Origin: CAZMGT01 sp964565895 | GTDB lineage: Bacteria; Armatimonadota; Zipacnadia; UBA1398; CAZMGT01 | Reading direction: 5' to 3' | Length of the DNA: 55,335 bases | Assembly: GCA_964565895.1 (NCBI GenBank) | Contig: CAZMGT010000021.1 | Span: 1-55,335, forward strand | In this document: positions 1 through 8,220 of the stretch, piece by piece | How the letters are laid out: the number at the start of each line of letters is the position of its first letter | How positions within the stretch are numbered: the first letter of the stretch is position 1 | The notes under the pieces: generated by a model | Seen by the model: only the letters and a program-made list of their open reading frames with translations | Told to the model about the DNA's origin: nothing | The model's database searches: none | Made by a program: the position numbers and the translations under genes

Positions 1-56
1 CGTTTGCCGACGCCGACGAGGCCAGCCCGGCGATCGGCTTCCGCTGCGTAAAGTAA
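1..56 (+). CDS. C-terminal fragment of a SUMF1/formylglycine-generating-type protein (5' truncated)
   Basis: Reading from base 3, the last codons before the TAA at 54-56 give FADADEASPAIGFRCVK. The ending IGFRCVK resembles the conserved C-terminal GFRC motif of the FGE-sulfatase (SUMF1) domain, whose proteins oxidise a sulfatase active-site cysteine to formylglycine or act as related, non-FGE secreted proteins. Only about 17 residues are visible, so the catalytic cysteines cannot be checked and the assignment rests on a single motif. The context fits: three cysteine-type sulfatases that would need formylglycine maturation lie in this window. Confidence 0.5.
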   Translation, partial: FADADEASPAIGFRCVK

Positions 57-194
57 CGCGCCCTGCCCAGGGGGCAACCGAAGCTCCTGCTTACCCCTCT
101 TCCTCCTCGCCCGCTGGCGCGGGCATCACGTCAACCCACGAGCGACACCCGTCGCAGTTTCACCTTCGCGTTCCCGCGGCTACCCTTGTTTTTG

Positions 195-1490
195 CTAAAA
201 CAGCGTCCCGCTGCTGAGGTAAAAGTCGTCCACGACAACCGCGGGGAGCAGCGCCTGGCCCGCTCGCCCCACTCGCCCCAGCGCGCGCACGTTCTTCAGC
301 ACGTCCAGCGGTGAGACGTTCCAGCGCATATGCTTCGCCCCGCCGACGATCTCCCCGTTCTCAATGCGCAGCAGCGCGTCGCGCGTCATCCCCGTGAGCA
401 GCAGGCGCATGGGGTCCACGTGCCGCACATACCAACAGTGATTGACGAGCAGTCCCCGCTCTACGCTGCTCACAAGCTCCTCGAGCGTTGCCTCGCCGCC
501 GTCGATAATCACGTTGGTGAGGAACGGGCCGGGCGGGCGGCCCTTTTTCTTCGCCCAAAATCGGCTATAAACAAGCGTCTTCAGCGTCCCGCGCTCAATG
601 ACCGTCGCCGGGCCGGCGGGCAAGCCGCCCTCGCCCAGGGGCTCGCCCGGGCACTCGGCGCACGAGGGGTCGCCGCGCAGGGTAATCTCCTCGCCGGCGA
701 CCTGCGTCCCCTCCGCCCCGCGAAACACCGAGCGCCCCTCGTCCGCGGCCTTCGCGTCCAGCGCCCAGACCATGGGCGAGATAATGTCGTCCAGCGCCGC
801 CGGGGTAAGCACCACTGTATAGCGCCCCGGGGAAAGCTCCACCGGGTTGCGCGCCTGCTCCGCATAGCGCCGCGCCTCGCGGGCCACCGCTGCCACGTCC
901 AGCTCCGTCACATCGTTGACCGTGCGCTCGGCCCAGCCCGAGCTGTCCTCGGCGATCATCGTGACCACAAGCCGCGCCTGCGTGGCGCGGTGGCCGGCGA
1001 GCAACCCGCACGAGTTGCCCAGCCACCCTTCGCGCCAGCTTACGGTAATGCTTCCCGCAGCGCGCAGGCCGCCCTCGCGTGCCACGCCGATGACCTCGCG
1101 CACGGCCGCCGCGCGGCGCTGCGGGCCAAACGCCGTGGTCGGCTCGAACCACGCGGGAACTTCGGGATAGTCCTGCGGGGGCTCCACAGGAGGCATATAC
1201 TCGGGGTCGGGCTCCGCGGCGCGGGCGATGTCCTCCGCGCGGCGCACGAGCTCGCGCACCGCCTCCTCGCCCAGCTCGTTTCCCGCGGCCGTCCCGTGGC
1301 GCTGGCCAAACGCCGCGGTAACCGTTATCCGCGCCCCCTCGCTGCTTACGTTCTGGGTAATGGCGTTGTCCGAAAACCGCGTTGTCGCCGAGCAGCGCCG
1401 CGAGAGAAAAACGACTAGGTCGTCGGCGCTCGCCGCGGCCAACGCGCAGTCGATTATCGCCTTCGGCTCCTCGGTGCTAATCGTCCTCAC
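195..1490 (-). CDS. pmbA: TldD/PmbA (TldE) family metalloprotease subunit, PmbA-like
   Basis: The 431-residue protein has the PmbA/TldE layout: an N-terminal alpha/beta domain and a C-terminal beta-rich domain ending FYLSSGTLF. It lacks an HExxxH zinc motif, as expected of the TldE partner. In known systems TldD and TldE form a heterodimeric protease in which TldD carries the metal site; it trims RiPP precursors such as microcin B17 and degrades unfolded peptides. The GTG start at 1490 lies three bases after the tldD stop, so the two genes are almost certainly co-translated. No RiPP precursor or modification gene is evident nearby, so the native substrate is unknown. Length and conserved segments are normal for the family. 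Confidence 0.88.
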   Translation of the reverse strand: MRTISTEEPKAIIDCALAAASADDLVVFLSRRCSATTRFSDNAITQNVSSEGARITVTAAFGQRHGTAAGNELGEEAVRELVRRAEDIARAAEPDPEYMPPVEPPQDYPEVPAWFEPTTAFGPQRRAAAVREVIGVAREGGLRAAGSITVSWREGWLGNSCGLLAGHRATQARLVVTMIAEDSSGWAERTVNDVTELDVAAVAREARRYAEQARNPVELSPGRYTVVLTPAALDDIISPMVWALDAKAADEGRSVFRGAEGTQVAGEEITLRGDPSCAECPGEPLGEGGLPAGPATVIERGTLKTLVYSRFWAKKKGRPPGPFLTNVIIDGGEATLEELVSSVERGLLVNHCWYVRHVDPMRLLLTGMTRDALLRIENGEIVGGAKHMRWNVSPLDVLKNVRALGRVGRAGQALLPAVVVDDFYLSSGTLF

Positions 1491-1493
1491 CCC

Positions 1494-2936
1494 TTACTTC
1501 GTGGCCTGCCCCACGCTAATTTGCCTAAACCGCGCCGTGGCCGAGCCGTGGCTCATGCGCGCCAGTTGCATCGGGTCGCCCTTGCCGCAGTTGAGCACCC
1601 CATCGAGCACCCAAAACCGCTCGTCGCAAATAGCGTCCAGCGATCCCCAAAACTCCGGGGTTATCGCCTGATAGGTGACGTTCTTGAGCATTCCGCACAG
1701 CTTGCCGTTTTTGATTTTCCAAAACGCGTCGCCGCCGAATTGGAAGTTTAGGCGCATCTGGTCGATGCTAAAGCTCCCCCGGCCCTCGATGTAGATGCCC
1801 TCTTTGGTGTCCGCGATGAGGTCCTCGGGGCTGAGCGGCTCCTTGCCCGGGGCGAGGTAGAAGTTCGGCTGGCGGACGATGGGAATGCTCGCGTGGCTGT
1901 CCGCGCGGCAGCACCCCCGGCTGCGCTCCAGGCCAATCACCCCGGCGACCTCGCGGCTCGTCCCATAGCCCACGAAAATCCCCTCTTTAACGATGTCCCA
2001 GCGCTGGGCCTCCACGCCCTCGTCGTCGAACCCGATGCTCGCCAGGCCCCCGGGCAGGGTGTTGTCGGCGATGATGTTCATCAGCTCCGACCCATAGCGC
2101 ATCTTGCCCAGCTTGTCCGGCGTGGCAAACGTGCGCCCGGCGAGCGACTCCTCCATCCCCAGCGCGCGGTCCAGCTCCGTGGCGTGGCCGATCGACTCAT
2201 GCATGGTCAGCGCCAGGTGCCCGGGGTCTAAGATAAGGTCGGTGACGCACGGCTGACACTCCGGCGCGCGCAGGTGCTCCGCCGCCTGCTCCGCCACGCG
2301 CGTGGTGTTCTCAAGCAGGTCCTGGGCGTTAATGTGCTCATAGCCCGCCGTGCGCGGCGGCGGGTGATAGGTGCGCGAGCGGGCGTCGGACTGGTCCACC
2401 GCCGTCGCTTGGTATGAGATGTCCGCGGTATATACGTCGCTCTCTAAAATCGAGCCCTCGCTCGTAACGAGCAGGCGCTCCACGCGGTCGAAGTACATCC
2501 TGCTGTGCGCCTTTTTCACGTCGGGGTGGGCAAGCAGCCGGCGGTGGATCTCCAGCAGCAAGCCCGTTTTTTCGGAAAGGTCCACGGCAAACGGGTCGCG
2601 CTCGCATGGCCCGCGAAACTCATCCTCGCGCACCGGCTCAGGGACGAGCGACACGGGCTTCTCCAACGCCGTGGCGCTCGCTTTGGCAATGGCCACCGCC
2701 TCGCGCGCGATGCGGCACATCTCCTCCGCGGACACCAGGTCGCTCGAGGCAAACCCCCACGCTCCGTCGGCGATGACCCGCACGCCAAAGCCAAACCGCT
2801 CCTCGTCGCTCACCTGGGCAATGCGCTCGTCCTCGGCAGCGATAAGCTGCCTGCGGCAGCGGACGACCCTCACGTCGGCATAGCTCGCCCCGGCACGCAA
2901 CGCTTCGTCCAACGCGCGCAGCGCATCTTCTTTCAC
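1494..2936 (-). CDS. tldD: TldD family zinc metalloprotease
   Basis: The protein has 480 residues from a GTG start at 2936, preceded six bases upstream by GGGGTGA. The frame stays open to 3179, but the added residues are low-complexity and do not look like a TldD N-terminus. The conserved metal motif HESIGH (HExxxH) lies in a segment reading LTMHESIGHATELDRA, and the usual small beta-strand repeats follow. TldD is the catalytic half of the TldD/TldE protease. It is transcribed away from the large membrane-protein cluster on the plus strand, with about 300 bases of shared upstream region. Confidence 0.92.
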   Translation of the reverse strand: MKEDALRALDEALRAGASYADVRVVRCRRQLIAAEDERIAQVSDEERFGFGVRVIADGAWGFASSDLVSAEEMCRIAREAVAIAKASATALEKPVSLVPEPVREDEFRGPCERDPFAVDLSEKTGLLLEIHRRLLAHPDVKKAHSRMYFDRVERLLVTSEGSILESDVYTADISYQATAVDQSDARSRTYHPPPRTAGYEHINAQDLLENTTRVAEQAAEHLRAPECQPCVTDLILDPGHLALTMHESIGHATELDRALGMEESLAGRTFATPDKLGKMRYGSELMNIIADNTLPGGLASIGFDDEGVEAQRWDIVKEGIFVGYGTSREVAGVIGLERSRGCCRADSHASIPIVRQPNFYLAPGKEPLSPEDLIADTKEGIYIEGRGSFSIDQMRLNFQFGGDAFWKIKNGKLCGMLKNVTYQAITPEFWGSLDAICDERFWVLDGVLNCGKGDPMQLARMSHGSATARFRQISVGQATK

Positions 2937-3231
2937 ACGATCACCCCACAGGCAACGAGCGGCAACCTCCCCTGGCCGCGCAAGCCAAGTTTTTCCTGCA
3001 TTTCCCCAGCAGCCCGCGCAGCTCCTTTGCCCAACGCAAAGCACTTGGCGCGCTTTTCCACCCGCGAGAAGTTTCCCCCAAAAGCGGCGACAAGCACCCC
3101 TCGCCCAGCGTATCATAGATCCGCTGCCTTGCGGCGATGGAGGGGAGTGGGCCGCGCTGGACGAGAACGCCGGCGCCAAGGCGAAACGGCTTCGTCCGCT
3201 GACCGTCCGCGGGGAGGGAAGGGGGCGCTGC
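2937..3231. other. Divergent intergenic region between tldD and the MutL-like membrane cluster
   Basis: No credible gene. The long minus-strand open frame that crosses it runs antisense to the cluster genes and is a shadow. One promoter-like sequence facing the cluster is listed separately. I see no clear promoter for tldD and no strong inverted repeat. Confidence 0.6.
3087..3116 (+). promoter_or_regulatory. Candidate sigma70-type promoter for the membrane cluster
   Basis: GCGACA (3087-3092), an 18-base spacer and TATCAT (3111-3116). The -10 has one mismatch to TATAAT; the -35 matches at four of six positions. It would start transcription near 3122, just ahead of the first gene of the eight-gene run. 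Confidence 0.4.
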
Positions 3232-3291
3232 CTGTGCTGGTCGGCCCACCCCGCGCGCGAGCGCCCGGGGCGCGCGGCGGCGGCGCTTGGC

Positions 3292-3633
3292 GTGGTTGGG
3301 GGTGTGGCCTGGCTCGCCTACGCCGGCGGAGGATCGTGGGTCTGGCCGGCGCTCGCCGTGGCCTGCCTGCTTGGGGCCACTGCCCCATTTTTCTGCCCCA
3401 GCCGCTACCGGCTCACCGCGGAGGAGATCGAGATCACAGGCTGGCTGCCGGCTGTCCGCCGGCCGCTCGCTCATTTCCGCTCGTTCGACCGCAGCGGCGA
3501 CCAGGCGCGGCTGTGCACGTTTGCCGCGCCGCACTGGCTCGATCGCTTCCGCGCGGTGAAAATATACTTGCCCGACGACGCCGAGGCTGTGCTGAGCTTT
3601 CTCGAAGAGCAGGGGATCGTTAGGAGAAAATGA
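3292..3633 (+). CDS. Small two-helix membrane protein with bacterial PH-like domain
   Basis: From GTG at 3292 the protein has 113 residues: two adjacent hydrophobic helices (about residues 1-14 and 18-34) and then a soluble part (YRLTAEEIEITGW ... DRFRAVKIYLPDDAEAVLSFLEEQ). The soluble part resembles bacterial pleckstrin-homology-like (DUF304-type) membrane proteins. The frame is open and protein-like well upstream. A long purine-rich ribosome site (3211-3225) is followed by an in-frame CTG at 3232, which gives a better N-terminus; no ATG, GTG or TTG exists in frame upstream of 3292, so the true start is unresolved. The TGA stop overlaps the ATG of the next gene (ATGA). It is the first gene of the MutL-like cluster. 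Function unknown. Confidence 0.7.
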   Translation: MVGGVAWLAYAGGGSWVWPALAVACLLGATAPFFCPSRYRLTAEEIEITGWLPAVRRPLAHFRSFDRSGDQARLCTFAAPHWLDRFRAVKIYLPDDAEAVLSFLEEQGIVRRK

Positions 3634-4013
3634 GCGCAGAGCAAGGCGAGGAGCGCGACCCGCGGTTTGCCGAGCTGAGCGCCGCCGAGCGCGACGAGCT
3701 AATCGAGTCGATCGCGCAGAAGATTGTTGACAGAAGGCTCGCCGCTGCGGCAATCTTTCTCCTGGAGTCGTCAAAGCCCATTTCGTTTTTAACCTCGCAG
3801 GCGATGCTCGTCTTCGAGCCCGTCGCCCAGGCGCTGTTCGACACGAAAACCTACTTGCGTTTTCAAAAGCTGCTCGAGGAGCGCGAAAATGTCGAGCGGC
3901 TAATTGTGTGTATTGAGCACAAAGAAAGCGAACGGCTGGAGCGCGAGCGGGCCAAGCGCGCAGAGCGCCGGCGACCCTCGCGCAGGCAAGGAGAGCCCCG
4001 AAATGAGCAGTGA
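3630..4013 (+). CDS. Conserved small soluble protein of the MutL-like cluster
   Basis: 127 residues; the start is ATG at 3630, overlapping the previous stop by four bases, with AGGAGA upstream. The N-terminal half is helical and acidic. The central segment LAAAAIFLLESSKPISFLTSQAMLVFEPV is hydrophobic enough to be amphipathic or membrane-associated. The C-terminus is a highly basic Glu/Arg-rich tail. The 3' end overlaps the ATPase gene by 11 bases, so translation is likely coupled. I do not recognise a named family. Coupling on both sides suggests a dedicated partner of the ATPase or of the membrane subunits. Confidence 0.8.
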   Translation: MSAEQGEERDPRFAELSAAERDELIESIAQKIVDRRLAAAAIFLLESSKPISFLTSQAMLVFEPVAQALFDTKTYLRFQKLLEERENVERLIVCIEHKESERLERERAKRAERRRPSRRQGEPRNEQ

Positions 4014-5781
4014 CTTCTCCCGCGTCCTGGCCACGGACTGCGGCTCCACGACGACCAAGGCGATCCTCATCGAAAAGCGCCCGGAGGGCTTTCGCCTCGT
4101 CGTCCGCGGCGAGGCCCCGACCACCGTGGAGGCCCCCGTGGAGGACGTTACCCGCGGCGTGCTTAACGCCGTCGCCGAGGTCGAGGAGCTCTCCGGCGTG
4201 CGGCTCATTGCCGAGGGCCAGCTCATTAAACCGGCCCACGATGGCCAGGGGGTAGACATGTACCTCTCCACCTCCAGCGCCGGCGGCGGGCTGCAGATGA
4301 TGGTCTCCGGCGTTGTCCTAAGCATGACCGCGGAGTCCGCCCAGCGCGCGGCGCTCGGCGCCGGGGCGATCGTCATGGACGCCATCGCTAACAACGACGG
4401 CCGCCGGCCGCACGAGCGCATCCGCCGCATTCGCGAGCTCCGCCCGGACATGATCCTCATGTCCGGGGGCACGGACGGGGGAACGGTGCACCACGTCGCG
4501 CAAATGGCGGAGATCATCGCCGCCGCCGACCCCCAGCCCCGTTTGGGCCGCGGCTTTCGCCTGCCCATCATCTTCGCGGGCAACGTCGACGCCCGCCCCG
4601 CCGTCACGGAGGCCCTGCAGGACAAGGCCGTAATGCATCTTGTGGACAACATCCGCCCCACGCTCGACCGCGAAAACCTCATGCCCGCGCGAATGAAAAT
4701 CCAGGAGCTGTTTATGGAGCACGTAATGCAGCAGGCGCCGGGCTACGACCGCCTGGTGGAGTGGGCCGACGCCCCGATCATGCCCACCCCTGGCGCTGTG
4801 GGGAACATGATGGAAACCGTCGCCCGCAACGAGGGGATAAACCTCGTCGGCGTGGACATCGGCGGGGCGACGACCGACGTGTTCTCCGTGTTCGGGGGGA
4901 CATTCAACCGCACGGTAAGCGCCAACTTGGGGATGAGCTATAGCATCTCCAACGTCCTCGTCGAGGCGGGCGAGGAGAATATCCTGCGCTGGCTGGAGAT
5001 GGAAATCGAGCGCCACGAGCTGGTGAACAGCATTAAAAACAAAATGATCCGCCCGACAACCATTCCGCAGACGCTTCAGGCGCTAAAGGTCGAGCAGGCG
5101 ATCGCCCGCGAGGCCCTCCGCCTGGCGTTCGAGCAGCACAAGTCGCTCGCCGTGGGCTTAAAAGGCGTGCGCCAGGAGCGAACGATCGACCAGGCGTTTG
5201 CCCAAACGCTCTCCGGGGCGACGATCGTGGACATGATGGCCCTGGACCTTATCGTGGGCTCCGGGGGCGTGCTCTCGCATGCTCCGCGGCGGCAGCAGGC
5301 GGCGCTTATGCTCATCGACGCGTTTCAGCCCGAGGGCGTGACGCGCCTTGCCGTGGACTCCATCTTTATGATGCCCCAGCTCGGGGTGCTCGCCTCGGTC
5401 CACGAGAAGGCGGCGATGGACGTGTTCTGGCGCGACTGCCTTATCCCCCTGGGCACGTGCATCGCCCCCGTGGGCCAGGGAAAGCCGGGGGCGGAGTGCG
5501 TGAGCGTGGAGTGGAACGGGCAGACGGTGCGCGTCGCCTATGGGGAGATCGCCCGCTTTGAGCTGCCCGAGGGCCAGCGCGTGCGCGCGGTAATCCACCC
5601 CGCGCGGGGGTTTGACGTCGGCGAGGGGCCGGGGAGGTCGGTCACCGCGGAGCTGCACGGGGGCGTGGTGGGGCTGATTGTTGACGCCCGCGGGCGGCCG
5701 CTTGCCCTGCCCGAGGACGACTGGGAGCGGCGGGAGGCGATCCGCCGCTGGCACGCCGCGCTAGACATCTACCCCTCCTAG
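4003..5781 (+). CDS. MutL/GlmL-family ASKHA ATPase (glutamate mutase L-like)
   Basis: 592 residues from ATG 4003, with GGAGAG upstream; the frame extends further but this start has the ribosome site. It carries both phosphate motifs of the acetate kinase/hexokinase/Hsp70 ATPase fold: TDCGSTTTKAIL near residue 10 and GVDIGGATTDVFSVFGG near residue 285. Family landmarks include STSSAGGGLQMMVSGVV, LMSGGTDGG, FAGNVDARP, NLGMSYSISNV and VGSGGVLSHAP. These match the GlmL/MutL family, named from the glutamate mutase locus where it is thought to act as a reactivating or chaperone ATPase. No glutamate mutase S or E subunit and no other B12-dependent mutase is encoded here. Instead the gene is embedded among membrane proteins, so the annotation glutamate mutase L is probably misleading. 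Role inferred: nucleotide-driven assembly or gating factor for the membrane complex. Confidence 0.9.
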   Translation: MSSDFSRVLATDCGSTTTKAILIEKRPEGFRLVVRGEAPTTVEAPVEDVTRGVLNAVAEVEELSGVRLIAEGQLIKPAHDGQGVDMYLSTSSAGGGLQMMVSGVVLSMTAESAQRAALGAGAIVMDAIANNDGRRPHERIRRIRELRPDMILMSGGTDGGTVHHVAQMAEIIAAADPQPRLGRGFRLPIIFAGNVDARPAVTEALQDKAVMHLVDNIRPTLDRENLMPARMKIQELFMEHVMQQAPGYDRLVEWADAPIMPTPGAVGNMMETVARNEGINLVGVDIGGATTDVFSVFGGTFNRTVSANLGMSYSISNVLVEAGEENILRWLEMEIERHELVNSIKNKMIRPTTIPQTLQALKVEQAIAREALRLAFEQHKSLAVGLKGVRQERTIDQAFAQTLSGATIVDMMALDLIVGSGGVLSHAPRRQQAALMLIDAFQPEGVTRLAVDSIFMMPQLGVLASVHEKAAMDVFWRDCLIPLGTCIAPVGQGKPGAECVSVEWNGQTVRVAYGEIARFELPEGQRVRAVIHPARGFDVGEGPGRSVTAELHGGVVGLIVDARGRPLALPEDDWERREAIRRWHAALDIYPS

Positions 5782-5791
5782 GAGGTGCCCC

Positions 5792-6919
5792 GTGGCAACC
5801 GCCTATACTCCGGGATTGACCATCGTCGAGCGCTGCCGCGTGGCCCGGCGGCGGCAGTTGCCCCTCGCCGGCGAGGTCCTCGTCGGCGCGGGCGATACCG
5901 TGGCCGCGGACCAAATAATCGCGCGCACGGAGCTCCCCGGCGATGTAGAGCTGATCAACGTCGCCCACCGCCTGGGCTGCCTCCCCGCGGAGCTTGAGGA
6001 AAAAATGCTCAAAAAAGAGGGCGACCCCGTGGCCCAGGGCGAGGTCATTGCCCGCAGCACGTCGTTTTTCGGCTTGTTTAAAACCGAGTGCCAGTCGCCC
6101 GTGGAGGGCAAGGTGGAGACGATCTCCAAGGTCACCGGCCAGGTGCTCATCCGCCGCCCGCCCATCCCCATCGAGCTTACCGCATACATCCCGGGCACGG
6201 TGAGCGAGGTGCTTGAGGGCCGCGGCGCGGTGATCGAGACCGAGGCGGCGATGGTCCAGGGCATTTTCGGCATCGGCGGGGAGACGCTGGGCGAGATCCT
6301 GGTCGCCGCAGAGGGCCCGGGCGAGGTGCTTTCCGCGCAAGACATCGGCGAGGAAGGGGCGGGCAAGGTCCTCCTCGGGGGCAAGAGCGCGGACCTCGCC
6401 GCCCTGCGCCGCGCACAGGAGGTCGGCGCGCACGCGCTCATCGTCGGGGGCATCGACGCCGCCGACCTGGAGGAATTTATCGGCCGCAAAATCGGCGTGG
6501 CCATTACCGGCGGCGAGGACCTAGGGCTAACGCTTGTCGTCACCGAGGGGTTTGGGGACATCGCCATGTCCCAGCGCACATTCGAGCTTATCGCGGGGCA
6601 CGAGGGGCGACGGGCCTCGGTAAACGGGGCGACGCAGATTCGCGCGGGGGTTATTCGGCCCGAGGTAATCATGCCCCTAGATGGCGCAGGCGGCGGGCCA
6701 GCGCCCGTGGCCGGCGAGGAGCAGCCCACGCTGAACATTGGCGATACGGTGCGCATTATTCGCGAGCCACTTTTTGGCAAGCTGGGCAGGGTCTGCGAGC
6801 TTCCCCCAGAATTAATGCCCATTGAGACCGAGGCCAAGGTCCGCACAATCGTCGTCGAGCTGGAAAACGGAGAGCGCGTCACCCTCCCGCGTGCCAACGT
6901 GGAGGTTATTGTTGGCTGA
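5792..6919 (+). CDS. Lipoyl-like/KOW-domain protein of the MutL-like cluster
   Basis: 375 residues from GTG 5792, behind AGGAGGTG; it follows the ATPase by ten bases. The N-terminal third looks like tandem biotinyl/lipoyl-type beta hammerheads (PLAGEVLVGAGDTV, KKEGDPVAQGEVIARS, CQSPVEGKVETIS), but no canonical MKM or DK modification site is visible. A middle alpha/beta region follows (HALIVGGIDAADLEEFIG ... ITGGEDLGLTLVVTEGFG). The C-terminus is KOW-like, NIGDTVRIIREPLFGKLGRVCELP. No signal peptide or membrane helix is seen, so it is probably cytoplasmic. The combination is unusual: lipoyl-like domains normally carry a cofactor and KOW domains bind ribosomal or transcription partners. Function unknown; tight spacing points to a complex with the ATPase. 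Confidence 0.82.
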   Translation: MATAYTPGLTIVERCRVARRRQLPLAGEVLVGAGDTVAADQIIARTELPGDVELINVAHRLGCLPAELEEKMLKKEGDPVAQGEVIARSTSFFGLFKTECQSPVEGKVETISKVTGQVLIRRPPIPIELTAYIPGTVSEVLEGRGAVIETEAAMVQGIFGIGGETLGEILVAAEGPGEVLSAQDIGEEGAGKVLLGGKSADLAALRRAQEVGAHALIVGGIDAADLEEFIGRKIGVAITGGEDLGLTLVVTEGFGDIAMSQRTFELIAGHEGRRASVNGATQIRAGVIRPEVIMPLDGAGGGPAPVAGEEQPTLNIGDTVRIIREPLFGKLGRVCELPPELMPIETEAKVRTIVVELENGERVTLPRANVEVIVG

Positions 6920-6973
6920 CGGACGCTGCTCCCTGCGGGGAGGCGAACAGCGGTTCGCACCACGGCCTTCGTT

Positions 6974-8215
6974 TTGCTGCTTTTTTTAGCACCGCCCGTT
7001 GCCGCGCAGGGCGAGCGCCTCTTTGGGGAAGAACCCCGCGCCCCCGTGCGCGTCGTCGTTACCGACCGGCCCGACGACAACGGCTGCGGGGTCATTTTGC
7101 ACATCTACCCCGCGCCGGAGCCGCGCGCCGCCGAGGTCGTTATCCGCCGCCGCTCGGCGACGGACAAGCAGGCGTACTTCGTCGGCTCCCTGCGCCTGAG
7201 CCCGGAGATGCCCGCCCCGTATCAGTTTGTCGACGACAACTTCTCCTGGGAGATCGCGCCCAAAACCACCGTCGCTCCCGCGGAGGCCGGCCTGCCCGCG
7301 CGCAGCCACCCGCAAAACTCGTTTACCTACGAGGTGGTCATGGTCAGCCCCGAGGGCGTGGAGTCCGACCCGTTCATAACCGAACCGATCAGCCCCAAGG
7401 GCGAGCTGTTTAACCGCAAGCGGCTGCTCATTCTCATCGCCATCGCCGTGTTCGGCCCGCTGCTGATAACGTTTATCTACAGTTCGCGCAAGGGGAAGAA
7501 GCTCTACGTCCGGCCCATCGCCGGGCTGCAGGCCGTGGACGAGGCCGTGGGCCGAGCGACGGAGATGGGGCGGCCGATCCTCTTCGTCGCCGGCCTCGAC
7601 CCCGTGTCTTCGATCAGCACGATCGCCGCGATGAACGTTCTCGGGCGCATCGCGCGGTTTACCGCGCGCTATGAGACGCCCCTGCTCGTGCCCTGCCACG
7701 ATCCTATTGTGATGAGCGCCCTGCGCGAGGTTGTGAAGGAGGCCTATCTTGCCGAGGGCAAGCTCGACTCATATCGCGAGGAGAACATTTTCTTCTCCAC
7801 CACGCTGCAGTTTGCCTATGTGGCCAACGTGGCCGGGCTAATGCAGCGCGAGAAGCCCGCGGCAAACTTTTACTTCGGCTACTTCTACGCCGAGTCGCTC
7901 ATCCTCGCCGAGGCGGGCACAATGGCCGGCTCGATCCAAATCGCGGGCACCGACGCCGTCACGCAGCTCCCGTTCTTCGTGACCACCTGCGACTTTACCC
8001 TCATGGGCGAGGAGCTTTATGCGGCGACGGCTTATCTCTCCCAGGAGCCCCTGCTTCTGGGCAGCTTAAAGGGCCAGGACTATTGCAAGCTGCTGCTCGT
8101 CGTGCTTATGTGCCTGGGCATTGGTTTGAAAACCATGGCTGCGCTCGCCGGCGGAACGGGCTGGCTGGCCACCGCCGCGCAAACGTTCGTTGACTGGTTC
8201 GCGAAGGTGGGATAG
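6974..8215 (+). CDS. Membrane-anchored protein resembling DUF6754 (fibronectin-like exterior domain, large cytoplasmic domain)
   Basis: From TTG 6974 the product has 413 residues. A hydrophobic secretion segment (LLFLAPPVAAQ) is followed by a beta-sandwich, fibronectin III-like exterior domain (about residues 20-140), a membrane helix (about 149-170, LLILIAIAVFGPLLITFIY) and a long conserved soluble domain. That domain begins near YVRPIAGLQAVDEAV and includes GRPILFVAGLD and TPLLVPCHDPIVM. C-terminal hydrophobic helices follow (about 373-405). The architecture resembles the family I recall as DUF6754, not verified. The in-frame sequence upstream gives a better signal peptide n-region (RRTAVRTTAFVLL), but no ATG, GTG or TTG lies there; GGGGAGG at 6937-6943 precedes an in-frame GTT at 6953. 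Likely the central scaffold of the cluster. Confidence 0.85.
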   Translation: MLLFLAPPVAAQGERLFGEEPRAPVRVVVTDRPDDNGCGVILHIYPAPEPRAAEVVIRRRSATDKQAYFVGSLRLSPEMPAPYQFVDDNFSWEIAPKTTVAPAEAGLPARSHPQNSFTYEVVMVSPEGVESDPFITEPISPKGELFNRKRLLILIAIAVFGPLLITFIYSSRKGKKLYVRPIAGLQAVDEAVGRATEMGRPILFVAGLDPVSSISTIAAMNVLGRIARFTARYETPLLVPCHDPIVMSALREVVKEAYLAEGKLDSYREENIFFSTTLQFAYVANVAGLMQREKPAANFYFGYFYAESLILAEAGTMAGSIQIAGTDAVTQLPFFVTTCDFTLMGEELYAATAYLSQEPLLLGSLKGQDYCKLLLVVLMCLGIGLKTMAALAGGTGWLATAAQTFVDWFAKVG

Positions 8216-8220
8216 CTCCC

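Noticed and set aside
330..1418. Long plus-strand open frame opposite pmbA
   Set aside because: Antisense to a clear TldD/PmbA protein; the translation is Arg/Ala/His-rich with no domains. GC-rich shadow.
195..2936. tldD-pmbA as part of a RiPP biosynthesis locus
   Set aside because: No precursor peptide, cyclodehydratase, radical SAM enzyme or transporter is nearby; TldD/PmbA are common housekeeping-type proteins.
2941..4239. Long minus-strand frame across the intergenic region and the start of the membrane cluster
   Set aside because: Overlaps three well-supported plus-strand genes; its composition is Arg/Ala-rich and without domains.
4003..5781. Glutamate mutase locus
   Set aside because: The MutL-like ATPase alone does not show it. 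No MutS/GlmS or MutE/GlmE subunit, and no methylaspartase gene, is present.
5803..7104. Minus-strand frame opposite the KOW protein
   Set aside because: Ser/Pro/Thr-rich shadow of a real gene.
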